Shown: in pieces, positions 18,485 through 28,188 of the stretch
How the letters are laid out: the number at the start of each line of letters is the position of its first letter
Position numbering within the stretch: the first letter of the stretch is position 1
Assembly (NCBI RefSeq): GCF_000741295.1
Contig: NZ_JGZG01000010.1
Location: forward strand, 37,227 to 101,226
Source: Bifidobacterium pseudolongum subsp. globosum
GTDB lineage: Bacteria; Actinomycetota; Actinomycetes; Actinomycetales; Bifidobacteriaceae
Reading direction: 5' to 3'
DNA length: 64,000 nucleotides
Translations under genes and position numbers: made by a program
The notes under the pieces: generated by a model
What the model saw: only the letters and a program-made list of their open reading frames with translations
Database searches by the model: none
What the model was told of the DNA's origin: nothing

Positions 18485-19288
18485 TCACCCCAGATTGGCG
18501 GTCCAGACCATAGGCTGCAACGCCGGATTGCCCGCGTTGCAGAATGCGAAGAGCACCGCCATGATCACCACGAACACACCGCCATAGATGCCGATGCGCA
18601 CAAGCGTCGATGTGCGCCGCAGCGCGGGCACGCCGTCGATTGTGAGCAGCGTGAGCAGACCACCCACGACGAATCCGCCCAGATGCGCCTGCCAGGCGAT
18701 GTTCGGTGTGATGAGCGGCATCAGGAAGTTGATGCCCATCCAGATGAGCATCGAGCGCAGGTCCTCGCCCACCTTGCGGTAGACCACGAGACACGCGGCG
18801 AACAGACCGAACAGTGCACCCGACGCACCATACGACGCGGTGAGCCAGTTGAACTGGTTGCCGCTCAACGCGGCCCACACCATCATGCCCATGCCGCCGC
18901 CGATGCCCGAGACGGCATACAGCACCAGATACGCCCAGTGCCCCATGAGGCGTTCGAGGAACGGCCCGACTGCCCATAATGTGAGCATGTTGAACAGGAT
19001 ATGGAATATCGACCGTGGTTCGTGCAGAAACATCGACGTGATGAACGTCCACGGCTCGCGGAACGCGGAAGCCGGCTGGAACATGCCGAACTGCAGCAAT
19101 CCATTGAGCAGCTGCGGCGCCAGGAAACCCAGCAGCAGCTCCACGATCCACAGCGCGATGCACACCAGCATGATCGCAACGGTCACCACGGGGTCGTTGT
19201 TGCGCCAGCGGGCGCGGATGGAGCGCGCGGAAAACACCTGCCGCATATGGGGGGAATCGGGGAACAGACTGAAACGTTGATGTGCCAT
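18485..19288 (-). CDS. Rhomboid-family intramembrane serine protease
   Basis: From ATG 19288 the protein is 267 aa with about six membrane helices. The catalytic Ser lies in YGASGALFGLFAA and the catalytic His in WQAHLGGFVVGGLL; the first-loop motif FREPWTFITSMFLHEPRSIFHILFNM is also conserved. Rhomboids cut single-pass membrane proteins within the bilayer. An upstream in-frame ATG at 19312 would add eight residues, but GGTAGGG precedes 19288. Its stop abuts the DnaA-box region, so it would be transcribed toward it. Confidence 0.92.
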   Translation of the reverse strand: MAHQRFSLFPDSPHMRQVFSARSIRARWRNNDPVVTVAIMLVCIALWIVELLLGFLAPQLLNGLLQFGMFQPASAFREPWTFITSMFLHEPRSIFHILFNMLTLWAVGPFLERLMGHWAYLVLYAVSGIGGGMGMMVWAALSGNQFNWLTASYGASGALFGLFAACLVVYRKVGEDLRSMLIWMGINFLMPLITPNIAWQAHLGGFVVGGLLTLLTIDGVPALRRTSTLVRIGIYGGVFVVIMAVLFAFCNAGNPALQPMVWTANLG

Positions 19289-19485
19289 ACCCGCCACCCT
19301 ACCAATGCGCACAGCCCGACCGGTTCCCGCGCGCGGATGGGGTAAGCTGGAAGGCGGGTGTGCATGCCAGCCGAACCCGACTTGCCATCAGCACAATGCG
19401 GTCGCGCAGATGCGGCCTTGGCTTTATGATGGAGAGCAGAGTTGGCTGGGGACACCGGTCAACGCCAACATGGAAAGGAGCCGTC

Positions 19486-19713
19486 ATGGAGAATCATAAG
19501 TCTTCAAACGGTTGGAAGTTCTTCGCGCTGCTCTTCGGCGCCCTGCTCGCCGCAGTCGTGGGCGTCTACGTCTACAAGCAGCAGAACCCAGATTACGATC
19601 CGTGGGAGGAACCGTGGGAGAACAGCTCTTCCCCCGTTGATCTGACGCTCGCGAAAGGCAAGACGGAAGACGACCTGGACAAGGCCGACGCCCCTGCCGC
19701 AGACGCCGCCTGA
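19486..19713 (+). CDS. Small single-pass membrane protein, unknown
   Basis: ATG 19486 is preceded by AAAGGAG at 19473-19479 and opens a 75-aa protein. One membrane helix (WKFFALLFGALLAAVVGVYVY) is followed by an acidic tail with the odd PWEEPWENSSSP motif and a DDLDKADAPAADAA end. Topology suggests the acidic tail is outside. No family is recognised. A hairpin at 19758-19794 ends the transcript. Confidence 0.8.
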   Translation: MENHKSSNGWKFFALLFGALLAAVVGVYVYKQQNPDYDPWEEPWENSSSPVDLTLAKGKTEDDLDKADAPAADAA

Positions 19714-19757
19714 CGGTTCGGATACTGATTGGGACGGCGCATAGCGCCGGCGCCCCA

Positions 19758-19794
19758 GCGAAAAGGACGCACCACTGTGGTGCGGCCTTTTCGC
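19758..19794 (+). terminator. Rho-independent-like terminator after the small membrane-protein gene
   Basis: GCGAAAAGG and CCTTTTCGC pair on the outside and CGCACCAC and GTGGTGCG inside, giving a stem of about 18 bp with a very small loop. The right arm contains a CCTTTTCG tail. Confidence 0.75.
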
Positions 19795-19978
19795 ATTGCC
19801 CGCACATGCGGCGACAAGGACGTCGCCATGCCACGGCGATGCAACCGTTTTCGGACACCGAATTGCCGCGCAAATCAGTGTGCCATATACTCAGAACCAC
19901 CATATTGCTGTGTTGCGATCATCGCTGTTTGCAAACGTTAGCGGCACTGTACAACACTGACACCAAGGAGAGCCAATC

Positions 19979-21076
19979 ATGACTGACCCGTTTGCCACGC
20001 CTGACCCGCAAGCCCCCCAGGAGCCGACCCCCGTGTACGACTCCGCGAATCCCGCAGGCAGCGCGCCGCAGGCTCCGCAGCCGAACGAACCCGCGCCGGT
20101 TCTCTACGGTGAGTCCGTCACGTTCACGGAGACGAGCACGCCTGCACCAAACCCGTCGCCGGCGTACGGCGCGCCCGCAGACCCGTCTGCAGCGGCATTC
20201 AACGCACCTGCTTACGGCGGCGCCCCTGCGGCAGCCGATCCAAACGCGGCGGCGTTCAATGCGCCTGCGCCGGCCGTTCCGGCGTATACCGCGCCCACCT
20301 ACCCCGCGCCGGCGCCCGTCGATCCGACCGCCGCGACCTATGGCACCCCGACGTATGAGGCGCCAACCGTGCCGCCGGCGCCCGCCGCTGCACCGGCATA
20401 TGGCGCGTCGGTCGCGAACGTGCCGCCAGTACCGGCCGCTTCCTACACGACAAGCACAGGCCTGCCGTACGCGGGCACGCCATCGTACGACCAGATGCCG
20501 CCGGCGGCGACCCCGGGCTACGCCCCAGCGCAGCCCGGCATGCCGGTGGGCGCCCCCTACGGTGCCACCGCGACTGAACCGCCGATCAACATGCCATGGT
20601 ATGGCATCGACTTCGTGAACGCCATCAAGCGCTTCTTCACCAAGTACGCCACGTTCTCGGGCCGTGCCTCGCGCGGTGAATTCTGGTGGGTCATGCTGTT
20701 CCTCTTCCTCGTCTCCTTCGTGTTCAACCTGCTCACCCACGCGTCCAGCTTCTTCAACGTGCTGAGCGCGATCTGGGGCCTCGCCATACTCGTGCCGCAG
20801 ATCGCGCTCGCCGTGCGCCGTGTGCACGACGCGAACCTGCCGGGCGGCTGGGTCGCGCTCCCCTACGGCATTGAGGTCCTGGGCGTCCTAGTGATGACCT
20901 TCTCGACGATCGGCGCGGTGACTTCCGGCCTGAGCGGCAGCAGCGGCGGTGTCGGAGGCGGCATGGCCGGCATCCTGATTGGCTCGCTCATCATGCTCGC
21001 CGGCGCAGTGACTGCGATTGTGCTCTTCGCCAAGCAGAGCGACCCGCAGGGCGCGCGCTTCGACGCACGCCAGTAG
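19979..21076 (+). CDS. DUF805 membrane protein with Pro/Ala-rich N-terminal tail
   Basis: The 365-aa protein begins with about 205 residues of low-complexity Pro/Ala/Tyr sequence with repeats such as FNAPAYGGAP and FNAPAPAVPAY, followed by a DUF805 domain (FTKYATFSGRASRGEFWWVMLFLF, LAIWGLAILVPQIALAVRRVHDAN, GGWVALPYGIEVLGVLVM). DUF805 proteins are small polytopic membrane proteins without a settled function. AAGGAG precedes ATG 19979. The disordered tail is probably cytoplasmic, inferred only from topology. Confidence 0.88.
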   Translation: MTDPFATPDPQAPQEPTPVYDSANPAGSAPQAPQPNEPAPVLYGESVTFTETSTPAPNPSPAYGAPADPSAAAFNAPAYGGAPAAADPNAAAFNAPAPAVPAYTAPTYPAPAPVDPTAATYGTPTYEAPTVPPAPAAAPAYGASVANVPPVPAASYTTSTGLPYAGTPSYDQMPPAATPGYAPAQPGMPVGAPYGATATEPPINMPWYGIDFVNAIKRFFTKYATFSGRASRGEFWWVMLFLFLVSFVFNLLTHASSFFNVLSAIWGLAILVPQIALAVRRVHDANLPGGWVALPYGIEVLGVLVMTFSTIGAVTSGLSGSSGGVGGGMAGILIGSLIMLAGAVTAIVLFAKQSDPQGARFDARQ

Positions 21077-21097
21077 TCGGCCGCACTGCACAAAAGA

Positions 21098-21181
21098 ACA
21101 GGGCGCTCCCTCACGGGGCGCCCTGTTGGTATATCTGCATGCAGATACAAAGACGCCCCGGGCACACAACCCGGGGCGTCT
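21098..21181. terminator. Two tandem hairpins between the DUF805 gene and glgP
   Basis: The first stem pairs ACAGGGCGC (21098-21106) with GCGCCCTGT (21118-21126). The second pairs AGACGCCCCGGG (21151-21162) with CCCGGGGCGTCT (21170-21181). They sit between two converging genes and probably serve one each. Confidence 0.8.
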
Positions 21182-21204
21182 TGTCAGTCGCTAATGCGCA
21201 CGGC

Positions 21205-23658
21205 TCACTTGAGCGGGCCAGTCATCCACACGCGCTCGAGGTAATCCTCGATGGAGCGGTCGGAGCTGAAGTAACCGGAGTTGGCGACGTTGATGATCGC
21301 CTTGCGGTTCCACTCGAGCTGATCGGCGTAGAGGGTCTCGATCTCGGACTGAATGTCGTGGTACGCCGTGAAGTCGGCGAGCGTCATGAACCAGTCCTTG
21401 GTCAGCCAGTCGGAGACGAGCGGGGCGTAGGTGTCTTCGTCGCCGTCCGAGAACGTGCCCTTGGCAACCATGTCGATGGCGGCCTTGAGGCGCGGGTCGG
21501 CTTCGTAGTACTTCGCCGGATCGTAGCCGTCGGCGTACATCTTCTCGACCTCGTCGACGGTCATGCCGAAGAGGAAGAAGTTGTCGGCGCCCACGCGCTC
21601 GCGGATCTCGACGTTCGCGCCGTCGAGCGTGCCGACGGTGAGCGCGCCGTTGAGGGCGAACTTCATGTTCGAGGTGCCGGAGGCTTCCTTGCCGGCCTGC
21701 GAGATCTGCTCGTCGAGCTCGGTTGCCGGAATCAGGTACTGGGCCACGCGGATGTTGTAGTTCCACGGGAACACGACCTTGAGCTTGCCCATGACGTCCG
21801 GGTCGTTGTTGATGACCTTGGCCACGTTGTTGATGAGCTGGATCGTCATCTTAGCCAAGTAGTAGCCCGGGGCCGCCTTGGCGCCGAAGATCACAGTGCG
21901 CGGGGTCACGTCTTCAATCTTGACCTTGCCGCTCTTGATGTCGGCGTAGGTGGCGATGACCTCGAGGATCTTCAGGGCCTGGCGCTTGTACTCGTGCAGA
22001 CGCTTGATCATCGTGTCAAACATCGTGCTCGAGTCGATGTCGAAGCCGTATTCGCGCTTGGCGAAGTCAGCGAACTTGATCTTGTTGTCGTACTTGACCT
22101 GCGCGAACTTCTTCACGAACTCGTCGTCCTGGGCGAGCGGCTCGAGGTTCTTGAGCAGCTCGAGGTCCTCGAGCCACTTGTCGGTGCCGAGGCCCTCGGT
22201 GATCAGGTCGGAGAGGCCCGGGTTCGCGAGCTTCATGAAGCGGCGAGGGGTCACACCGTTCGTCACGTTGGTGAACTTCTTCGGGAACAGGTCCGAGAAG
22301 TCGCGCAGCGTCACGTCCTTGAGCAGCTGCGAGTGCAGCTCGGCCACGCCGTTGACGTGCTCGCCGGCGTACGAAGCGAGGTACGCCATGCGCACCGACG
22401 GGGTGTCGCCGGCGGTCACGATGCGCATGCGCTCGACCTTGGCCTCGTCGTCGGTCATCTCTTCGAGTTCGTGCATGAACTGGTCGTTGATCTTGTTGAT
22501 GATCTCCATGTGGCGCGGCAGCAGCTTGGAGATGAGGGCGACCGGCCAGACCTCAAGCGCCTCAGGCAGCAGCGTGTGGCAGGTGTAGTTGAAGGTCTTG
22601 GTGGTGATGTTCCACGCGGTGTCCCAATCGTAGCCGTACTCGTCGAGCAGGATGCGCATGAGCTCCGGAATGCCGATCACCGGGTGGGTGTCGTTGAGCT
22701 GGAAGCAGATCTTGTCCGGGAACGTGGTCAGGTCCGGCTTGTCCTGGTTCGGGTAGAACACGCGAATCGCGTCGTGGATCGAAGCCGAAGCGAAGAAGTA
22801 CTGCTGCTCAAGGCGCAGCTCCTTGCCGACCTCGGTGGAATCCTCCGGGTACAGGATCTTGGAGATGTTCTCTGCCTTGACCTGCGGCTTCACCGCGTCG
22901 AGGTACTCGGACTTGTTGAAGGTGAGCAGATCGAACTCGTCGTAGCTGCGGGCCTGCCACAGGCGCAGCGTGTTGACGCGGCCGGACTCATAGCCCGGGA
23001 CCATGTAGTCGACCGGGATGGCGCGGACCGACCAGCTCGGCTTCCACACGCGCTTGCCGTCTTCCTCGACGACCTCGCCGCCGAAGCTCACACGCTGATC
23101 GCGCTCATAGTCGATGTGGCCCCACGGGTCTTCGTTGGTCAGCCAGTAATCCGGACGCTCGATCTGGCGGCCTTCCTCATCGAATTCCTGACGGAAGATG
23201 CCGTAGCGGTACTGGATGCCATAGCCGAACGCCGGCACGCCCAGCGAGGCGAGCGAATCGATGAAGCACGCAGCCAGACGGCCGAGGCCACCATTGCCCA
23301 GACCCGGCTCGTACTCGGCGTCGGTCACCTGCTGCGGGTCGAAACCGAGTTCCTTCACCGCGGCTTCGAACTGCTCGGTCAGGCCCGAGTTCAGCAGCGC
23401 GTTGCGCAGCTGCTTGCCCATCAGGAACTCCGCGGACAGGTAGCCAACGGCCTTGGTGTTGCCGTTGATCATGTCCTGCTGGGTCTTCATCCAGGAATCC
23501 ATCAGGTGCTTGCGCACGGCGGTCGCCGCCGCAACGTACACATCCGCCGGCTTTGCCTGCTCAGGCGTGACGCCCTGCGTGTACTTAAGCTCATTACGGA
23601 TCTCGTCCGCGAACTGCGCCGCGGTTACCGAGGACTTCGGTGCCGTAAGTTCGGTCAT
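21205..23658 (-). CDS. glgP: Glycogen/starch/alpha-glucan phosphorylase
   Basis: The 817-aa protein is a GT35 phosphorylase: GNGGLGRLAACFIDSLASL at the N-terminal substrate site, FQLNDTHPVIGIPELMRIL in the core and the PLP-binding segment EASGTSNMKFALNGALTVGT carrying the cofactor lysine. It releases glucose-1-phosphate from alpha-1,4-glucans. ATG 23658 is chosen because GAGGAG stands 7 bases upstream; in-frame ATGs further upstream lack a site. Length matches bifidobacterial enzymes. It probably works with the alpha-amylase in this window on storage or dietary glucan (inference). Confidence 0.96.
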   Translation of the reverse strand: MTELTAPKSSVTAAQFADEIRNELKYTQGVTPEQAKPADVYVAAATAVRKHLMDSWMKTQQDMINGNTKAVGYLSAEFLMGKQLRNALLNSGLTEQFEAAVKELGFDPQQVTDAEYEPGLGNGGLGRLAACFIDSLASLGVPAFGYGIQYRYGIFRQEFDEEGRQIERPDYWLTNEDPWGHIDYERDQRVSFGGEVVEEDGKRVWKPSWSVRAIPVDYMVPGYESGRVNTLRLWQARSYDEFDLLTFNKSEYLDAVKPQVKAENISKILYPEDSTEVGKELRLEQQYFFASASIHDAIRVFYPNQDKPDLTTFPDKICFQLNDTHPVIGIPELMRILLDEYGYDWDTAWNITTKTFNYTCHTLLPEALEVWPVALISKLLPRHMEIINKINDQFMHELEEMTDDEAKVERMRIVTAGDTPSVRMAYLASYAGEHVNGVAELHSQLLKDVTLRDFSDLFPKKFTNVTNGVTPRRFMKLANPGLSDLITEGLGTDKWLEDLELLKNLEPLAQDDEFVKKFAQVKYDNKIKFADFAKREYGFDIDSSTMFDTMIKRLHEYKRQALKILEVIATYADIKSGKVKIEDVTPRTVIFGAKAAPGYYLAKMTIQLINNVAKVINNDPDVMGKLKVVFPWNYNIRVAQYLIPATELDEQISQAGKEASGTSNMKFALNGALTVGTLDGANVEIRERVGADNFFLFGMTVDEVEKMYADGYDPAKYYEADPRLKAAIDMVAKGTFSDGDEDTYAPLVSDWLTKDWFMTLADFTAYHDIQSEIETLYADQLEWNRKAIINVANSGYFSSDRSIEDYLERVWMTGPLK

Positions 23659-23903
23659 ATCTATGACTCCTCTGAACATGTCATTTTTCCGTGAACGCAC
23701 ACTGGAATGGGCCTGCTCTTGTCTTGTTCGTTTTTCCAGACGGTCACTCCCGATATGCATACGCTCTCAAACTCAAAATCATAGCATACGCCCGTAGCAA
23801 ACCCGCCTTGTGGGCGCACCAGTCCGCATTGCGGGACGGGCGGCCATGCATCGCGCCACCATGCGCGCCATGCGCAATCCACGCCCGCGCGCACAATGGC
23901 CCC

Positions 23904-24311
23904 ATGGCAGTCATTCGCAAAACAGACATCGCCGCGGGCATGCAGGCGTTCGACGACTGGTGCGCCGCCGCGCACGCGCTCGAAGGCACCGTGCCGCGCA
24001 CGCAGATCGCGCCGCAGCTACCGCGCCCGATGATGGCGCTCGCCGTGCGCTACTCACTGCACATGCTCGAGCTCAAGGCGCCCGGCCCCGGTGTGGAGGT
24101 ACGCGTGGCGCCGTGGGGCGCAATCAAGATCCTCGACGGCCCGGCGAGCGACCCGCACAACCTGACCCCGCCCGACGTGATCGAACTCGACCCGAGCGTC
24201 TGGCTGCGCGTGGCGAGCGGCGTCACGACCTGGAATGAGGAGCGCGCCGCGGGGCATATCACCGCGGTCGGCGAGCGCGACGACCTCTCCGCGCTGCTGC
24301 CGCTCGGCTGA
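23904..24311 (+). CDS. Sterol-carrier-family (SCP-like) protein
   Basis: The 135-aa protein matches the actinobacterial SCP_3-type family in its order of motifs: ALAVRYSLHMLELKAPGPGVEVRV, PWGAIKILDGPA, TPPDVIELDPSVWLRVASG and HITAVGERDDLSALLPL at the very end. The family is annotated as sterol carrier-like by fold, but a lipid ligand has not been shown. ATG 23904 is chosen because the family motif begins soon after; no strong ribosome site is visible. It is divergent from glgP and convergent with the DUF3073 gene. Confidence 0.82.
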   Translation: MAVIRKTDIAAGMQAFDDWCAAAHALEGTVPRTQIAPQLPRPMMALAVRYSLHMLELKAPGPGVEVRVAPWGAIKILDGPASDPHNLTPPDVIELDPSVWLRVASGVTTWNEERAAGHITAVGERDDLSALLPLG

Positions 24312-24323
24312 GCGCACCCCATA

Positions 24324-24368
24324 CGGATATGCGCGGATTCCATAATATATGGAATCCGCGCATATCCG
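24324..24368. terminator. Hairpin terminator between SCP-like and DUF3073 genes
   Basis: Arms of 20 bases (24324-24343 and 24349-24368) are perfectly complementary around a 5-base AT loop. It lies between converging genes and can serve both. Confidence 0.8.
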
Positions 24369-24411
24369 CCCGGCCACATGGCGCGATGCAGTGTGCGCCG
24401 TGCGGCCGAAC

Positions 24412-24759
24412 TCACTCGTGCTTAGTGTGCTTGAGGCTTTCCGGCACTGGCATCGGAATCGGCTTGTGCGGTTTGGGCGCCGGCGTGACCGGCATTTCGC
24501 CACTGGTGGCTTTCGCCGCGGCTTCGGCCGCCCACTTGGCGTACTCGTCGAGATCGTCTTCGGGTTCGGTGACTTCCGGCTGCGCCTCTTCGGGCTGCGC
24601 ATATTCGTCTTCGACGTCGGCGAACGGGTCATATGAACCGGTACCGGGCTCGTGCGCGCCCAACTCCTTGGCAAGCTCGTCATAATCCGTGTCAGTGGTC
24701 AGGTATTTGAGCTTCCTAGCTATCTTCTGCTGCTTGGCTTTCTGACGTCCGCGGCCCAT
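24412..24759 (-). CDS. DUF3073 protein
   Basis: The 115-aa protein starts with the basic conserved block MGRGRQKAKQQKIARKLKYL, followed by TDYDELAKELG, an acidic Glu/Pro-rich middle and a short basic end. This is the DUF3073 family of high-GC Gram-positives, small and highly conserved with no assigned function. The basic N-terminus suggests nucleic-acid or ribosome contact, which is inference only. Confidence 0.9.
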   Translation of the reverse strand: MGRGRQKAKQQKIARKLKYLTTDTDYDELAKELGAHEPGTGSYDPFADVEDEYAQPEEAQPEVTEPEDDLDEYAKWAAEAAAKATSGEMPVTPAPKPHKPIPMPVPESLKHTKHE

Positions 24760-24905
24760 CTGACCCCCTGGGATTAACTGTTTGCTATCGATTCATCACA
24801 TAAGAGAGTACCACTTATTATGACCTGTGTTGTTGTCTGCTCAGATTTCTACGATGAGACCACTACGATTTCCCGTTTTTTCTTGGCATAAGGACGTTGA
24901 AGAGC

Positions 24906-26009
24906 ATGGCTGAAGCACACGAGGCGCGACTGACCGCCGCAGGCAATGAGATGAGCGCGAGTTTCCTCGCAGCGAAGAAACGCTCGGATGAGACGCTCGC
25001 GAAGCTCGAGGAAAATCCGGGCAAATTCACCATGCTCACCGGCGACCGCCCGACCGGCCGCCTGCATCTGGGCCACTTCTTCGGCTCGATCAAAGAGCGT
25101 GTGGCGATGCAGAACCGCGGCGTCAACACGAACATCATCATCGCCGACTATCAGGTGATCACCGACCGCGACACGACCGAGCACATCGACGACAATGTGC
25201 TCAACCTCGTGATCGACTACATGGCCGCCGGCATCGACCCCGAGCGCACGATGATCTTCACGCACTCCGCGATCCCGGCCGAAAACCAGCTGATGCTGCC
25301 GTTCCTTTCGCTCGTGACCGAGGCGGAGCTGCACCGCAACCCCACCGTCAAATCCGAGATGGAGTCGTCGGGCCATGCACTGACCGGCCTGCTGCTCACC
25401 TACCCGGTGCACCAGGCGTGCGACATCCTGTTCTGCAAGGCGAACGTGGTGCCGATCGGCAAAGACAACCTGCCGCACGTGGAGATCACGCGCACGATCG
25501 CGCGTCGCTTCAACGAGCGTTACGCGAAGAAGAATCCGATCTTCCCGGAGCCGGCCGCGATCCTCTCCGACGCCCCGGAGATCCCCGGCCTCGACGGCCG
25601 CAAGATGAGCAAGTCGTACGGCAACTCGATCATGCTCGGCGCCACGGCCGAAGAGACGGCCAAGCTCATCAAAAAGAGCCCCACCGACTCCGACCGCAAC
25701 ATCACCTTCGACCCCGAGAACCGCCCGCAGGTGGCCGCGCTGCTCACTACCGCCGGCCTGGTGACGGGCCGTGACCCCGCCGAAATCGCCGAGGAGATCG
25801 GCAACGGCGGTGGCGGTGCGCTCAAGGCATATGTGACCGAGTCCGTGAACGAGTTCCTCGCGCCGCACCGCGAACGCCGTGAGGAACTGGCGAAGGACAT
25901 GGACACGATCCGCGACATCCTGCACGATGGCAACCGCCGTGCCAACGCGATCGCGAACGAGACGCTCGACCAAGTGCGTGAGGCGATGGGCATGCGCTAC
26001 GACCGCTGA
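24906..26009 (+). CDS. trpS: Tryptophanyl-tRNA synthetase
   Basis: This 367-aa class I synthetase has the HIGH-like motif RPTGRLHLGHFFGSI, the KMSKS motif in GRKMSKSYGNSIMLG and the tryptophan-pocket segment YPVHQACDILF. It charges tRNA-Trp in the cytoplasm. ATG 24906 is preferred; a TTG at 24897 in the same frame is nearer the AAGGA site and would add three residues. A strong hairpin follows the stop. No other trpS is in view. Confidence 0.96.
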   Translation: MAEAHEARLTAAGNEMSASFLAAKKRSDETLAKLEENPGKFTMLTGDRPTGRLHLGHFFGSIKERVAMQNRGVNTNIIIADYQVITDRDTTEHIDDNVLNLVIDYMAAGIDPERTMIFTHSAIPAENQLMLPFLSLVTEAELHRNPTVKSEMESSGHALTGLLLTYPVHQACDILFCKANVVPIGKDNLPHVEITRTIARRFNERYAKKNPIFPEPAAILSDAPEIPGLDGRKMSKSYGNSIMLGATAEETAKLIKKSPTDSDRNITFDPENRPQVAALLTTAGLVTGRDPAEIAEEIGNGGGGALKAYVTESVNEFLAPHRERREELAKDMDTIRDILHDGNRRANAIANETLDQVREAMGMRYDR

Positions 26010-26028
26010 TCACGAGTCATAGGAGTAT

Positions 26029-26095
26029 AAAACAGTGGCCTGGTGAATCGCGTTGGTGCAGATTGCACGAACGCGATTCATCAGGCCACTGTTTT
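26029..26095. terminator. Hairpin terminator between trpS and thrE
   Basis: Arms 26029-26054 and 26070-26095 pair over 26 positions with one G-T wobble. The left arm starts AAAA and the right arm ends TTTT, so it can act as an intrinsic terminator in both directions for the two converging genes. Confidence 0.85.
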
Positions 26096-26147
26096 GCGAA
26101 CATCCTTGGTGCAATCCGCGACGAAGCGATTCGCCAAGCACGGTCGA

Positions 26148-27929
26148 CTACACGTCATACCGCCATGATTTGTCGGTGATCACGCGCGCCATCGCCAATC
26201 CGATCGGCAGGCAGATGATCACCATGAACGCGCAGAACGCCCAGTCGAGCGCGAGCAAGGTCTCGAACTGCCCCAAGTGGAACATCGCCTGATACATATA
26301 CATGCCGGGCACCATGATCACGATCGACGGCACGGTCAGGCAGATGCGCGGGTAGCCCAAGTGCGGCGGCAGCATGCCGTGCCTCACCGCGGAACGCCAT
26401 GCGGACGCCAGCAGTCCGGCGAGCATGGCGCCGATGAACGCGCCGGCCTCTGGGGCCAGGCCGTAATCCACGAGTTCGAGCCGCAGGGTGTCGGTGATCA
26501 TGCCGATCGTGGCCGCCACAAGGCACATGCGCTGCGGCGAGTTGAACATCATCGAGAAGCCCCAGACGCCGATGAACGCGAACAACGCGCGCAGGGCGCC
26601 GTTCACCCACGGATTGAGGTTCGGAGATTCGAAACCCTGAGGGTTGAGATGCACGAGCGACGCGATCATCCACCCCGCGAGCGTGGCCATCAGGATGATG
26701 CACAACACGTACATCACCCTTTGCACACCCGAGGGGAAATCGATTTTCGCCATATCGAGGCCGCCGGTGATGAGCGGAAAACCGGGGATCACGAACAGCA
26801 TCGCGCCGATGTACGCCGTGTCATGCTGCAGTGCGAGCGGGTTGAACAGGCCGATGAGGCGCAAAGTGCCCACGCACGCGAACGCGGCCACAGCCACGCA
26901 CACGAAGGTCACGAAAAACTGGTTGAGATGATGCGCGAACAGCCGCCGCCGCAGCCACTGGCCGAGTCCGGCGCCGACGAACGCGCCGATCATGTCGTAC
27001 GGCGCGCCGCCGAGCAGGAACACGAAGGACGCGCAAGCGCACGCCGACGCAAGGCCGGAAAGCGCCGGCGAATACAACGGTTTGCGCCGTTCGATCATGT
27101 CGAGCCGCTTGTGCACATCACGCACGGTGATCCCGCGCTCCGGCTGCGCGAGCTTGCCGCCCGCCGCCCGCTCGCGGCCGCGCGGCAGATCGAGCTGCTC
27201 GGCCTGTTCGCTCGCGGTGTCGCCGCGGCCGTCCGCCTTGACGAGCGCGTCTATGACGGTCTCATTGACTTCGCCGCCCCCGCTGGCCGTGCCGTGGGAG
27301 GCGAGCGCGGCCTCGTAATCCTCGACGGCGGCGCGTTCCGCGACACGCGCATGGTGCCGCTCCTCCCGCAGCCGCTTCGCCATGTCCGCAGACACCTGCG
27401 ACGCGTCACGCATGTCGAGATGCTGCATGAGGCCCGCGGAGACCTTCGTCTCACGGTGGTACATGGAACCGGTGCCGAGATTCACACTGAACCAGTCGGC
27501 GAAATGCTCAAGCAGCCAGATGCGCTCGGTGTTCACACCGGTCGTCGGCAGATTGACGACCTCCGTGATGCGGTCCTTGCCGTCCGTGCACGTGGCCTGG
27601 ATGTCGGTGAGATTCACGTCCGCGCGCACATGCACGTCGAGCGGGTAGGCGATGCGGTGCATCATCTCGCGCACACGGAAGCTGCCGGTGCCCGCCCCTA
27701 GGTCGAGCATGCCCACGCGCACGATCACACTCGCCTTGGCGGCGATCCCGGCGTCCACAATCGGTTTGTCCCAGTCGCGCTCAATGTCTTCCATGTCGAG
27801 CGGAATGGAGTGGGAATGGTATTTTCCTACGGCAGTGGCGCCGCTCTTCACTTCTTCCTGCATGATTCCCAATGTAGTTGCAGTGGTGGCCTCCCCACTT
27901 TTTTCGGCACATTCAAAAAGTGGAAGCAT
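26148..27929 (-). CDS. Threonine/serine exporter family membrane protein (ThrE-like)
   Basis: The protein has a soluble N-terminal part related to ThrE/DUF1212 (LDLGAGTGSFRVREMMHRIAYPLDV, GTGSMYHRETKVSAGLM) and about ten C-terminal membrane helices, including RVMYVLCIILMATLAGWMI, GAFIGAMLAGLLASAWR and VPGMYMYQAMFHLG. ThrE of Corynebacterium exports threonine and serine. Start choice is uncertain: ATG 27929 follows AAGGTGAG and gives 593 aa; 27863 and 28109 are in-frame alternatives. A variable linker of about 80 residues (RGDTASEQAEQ) separates the halves. Confidence 0.88.
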   Translation of the reverse strand: MLPLFECAEKSGEATTATTLGIMQEEVKSGATAVGKYHSHSIPLDMEDIERDWDKPIVDAGIAAKASVIVRVGMLDLGAGTGSFRVREMMHRIAYPLDVHVRADVNLTDIQATCTDGKDRITEVVNLPTTGVNTERIWLLEHFADWFSVNLGTGSMYHRETKVSAGLMQHLDMRDASQVSADMAKRLREERHHARVAERAAVEDYEAALASHGTASGGGEVNETVIDALVKADGRGDTASEQAEQLDLPRGRERAAGGKLAQPERGITVRDVHKRLDMIERRKPLYSPALSGLASACACASFVFLLGGAPYDMIGAFVGAGLGQWLRRRLFAHHLNQFFVTFVCVAVAAFACVGTLRLIGLFNPLALQHDTAYIGAMLFVIPGFPLITGGLDMAKIDFPSGVQRVMYVLCIILMATLAGWMIASLVHLNPQGFESPNLNPWVNGALRALFAFIGVWGFSMMFNSPQRMCLVAATIGMITDTLRLELVDYGLAPEAGAFIGAMLAGLLASAWRSAVRHGMLPPHLGYPRICLTVPSIVIMVPGMYMYQAMFHLGQFETLLALDWAFCAFMVIICLPIGLAMARVITDKSWRYDV

Positions 27930-27950
27930 ATTCACGCTCACCTTGCAGAT

Positions 27951-27970
27951 TGTGCGCGCTGCAGCGCACA
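27951..27970. promoter_or_regulatory. Palindromic candidate operator upstream of thrE
   Basis: TGTGCGC and GCGCACA form a 20-bp dyad around GCTGCA, 22 bp upstream of the preferred thrE start. It could be a dimeric repressor site. No regulator is identified, and if thrE starts at 28109 the dyad would be coding. Confidence 0.35.
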
Positions 27971-28188
27971 CTTTGTTGAGGGGCGCCCAAAAAGTGCCCG
28001 GGGCCAATCTCACATCATGGCCCAAAATGTGCCGGTGTAACACAACTGTCGATTCCCCGCGCATACAATGTGCGTGCAACTGAACTGAACTAGGGCTGTG
28101 GGCTCGCAACGGCCGGCCAACACAACTGCGGAGGAGCCGCAGAGGACCGACTGACCGAGCAACCCGATGTTTGGAGAAGGAGGTCTGA

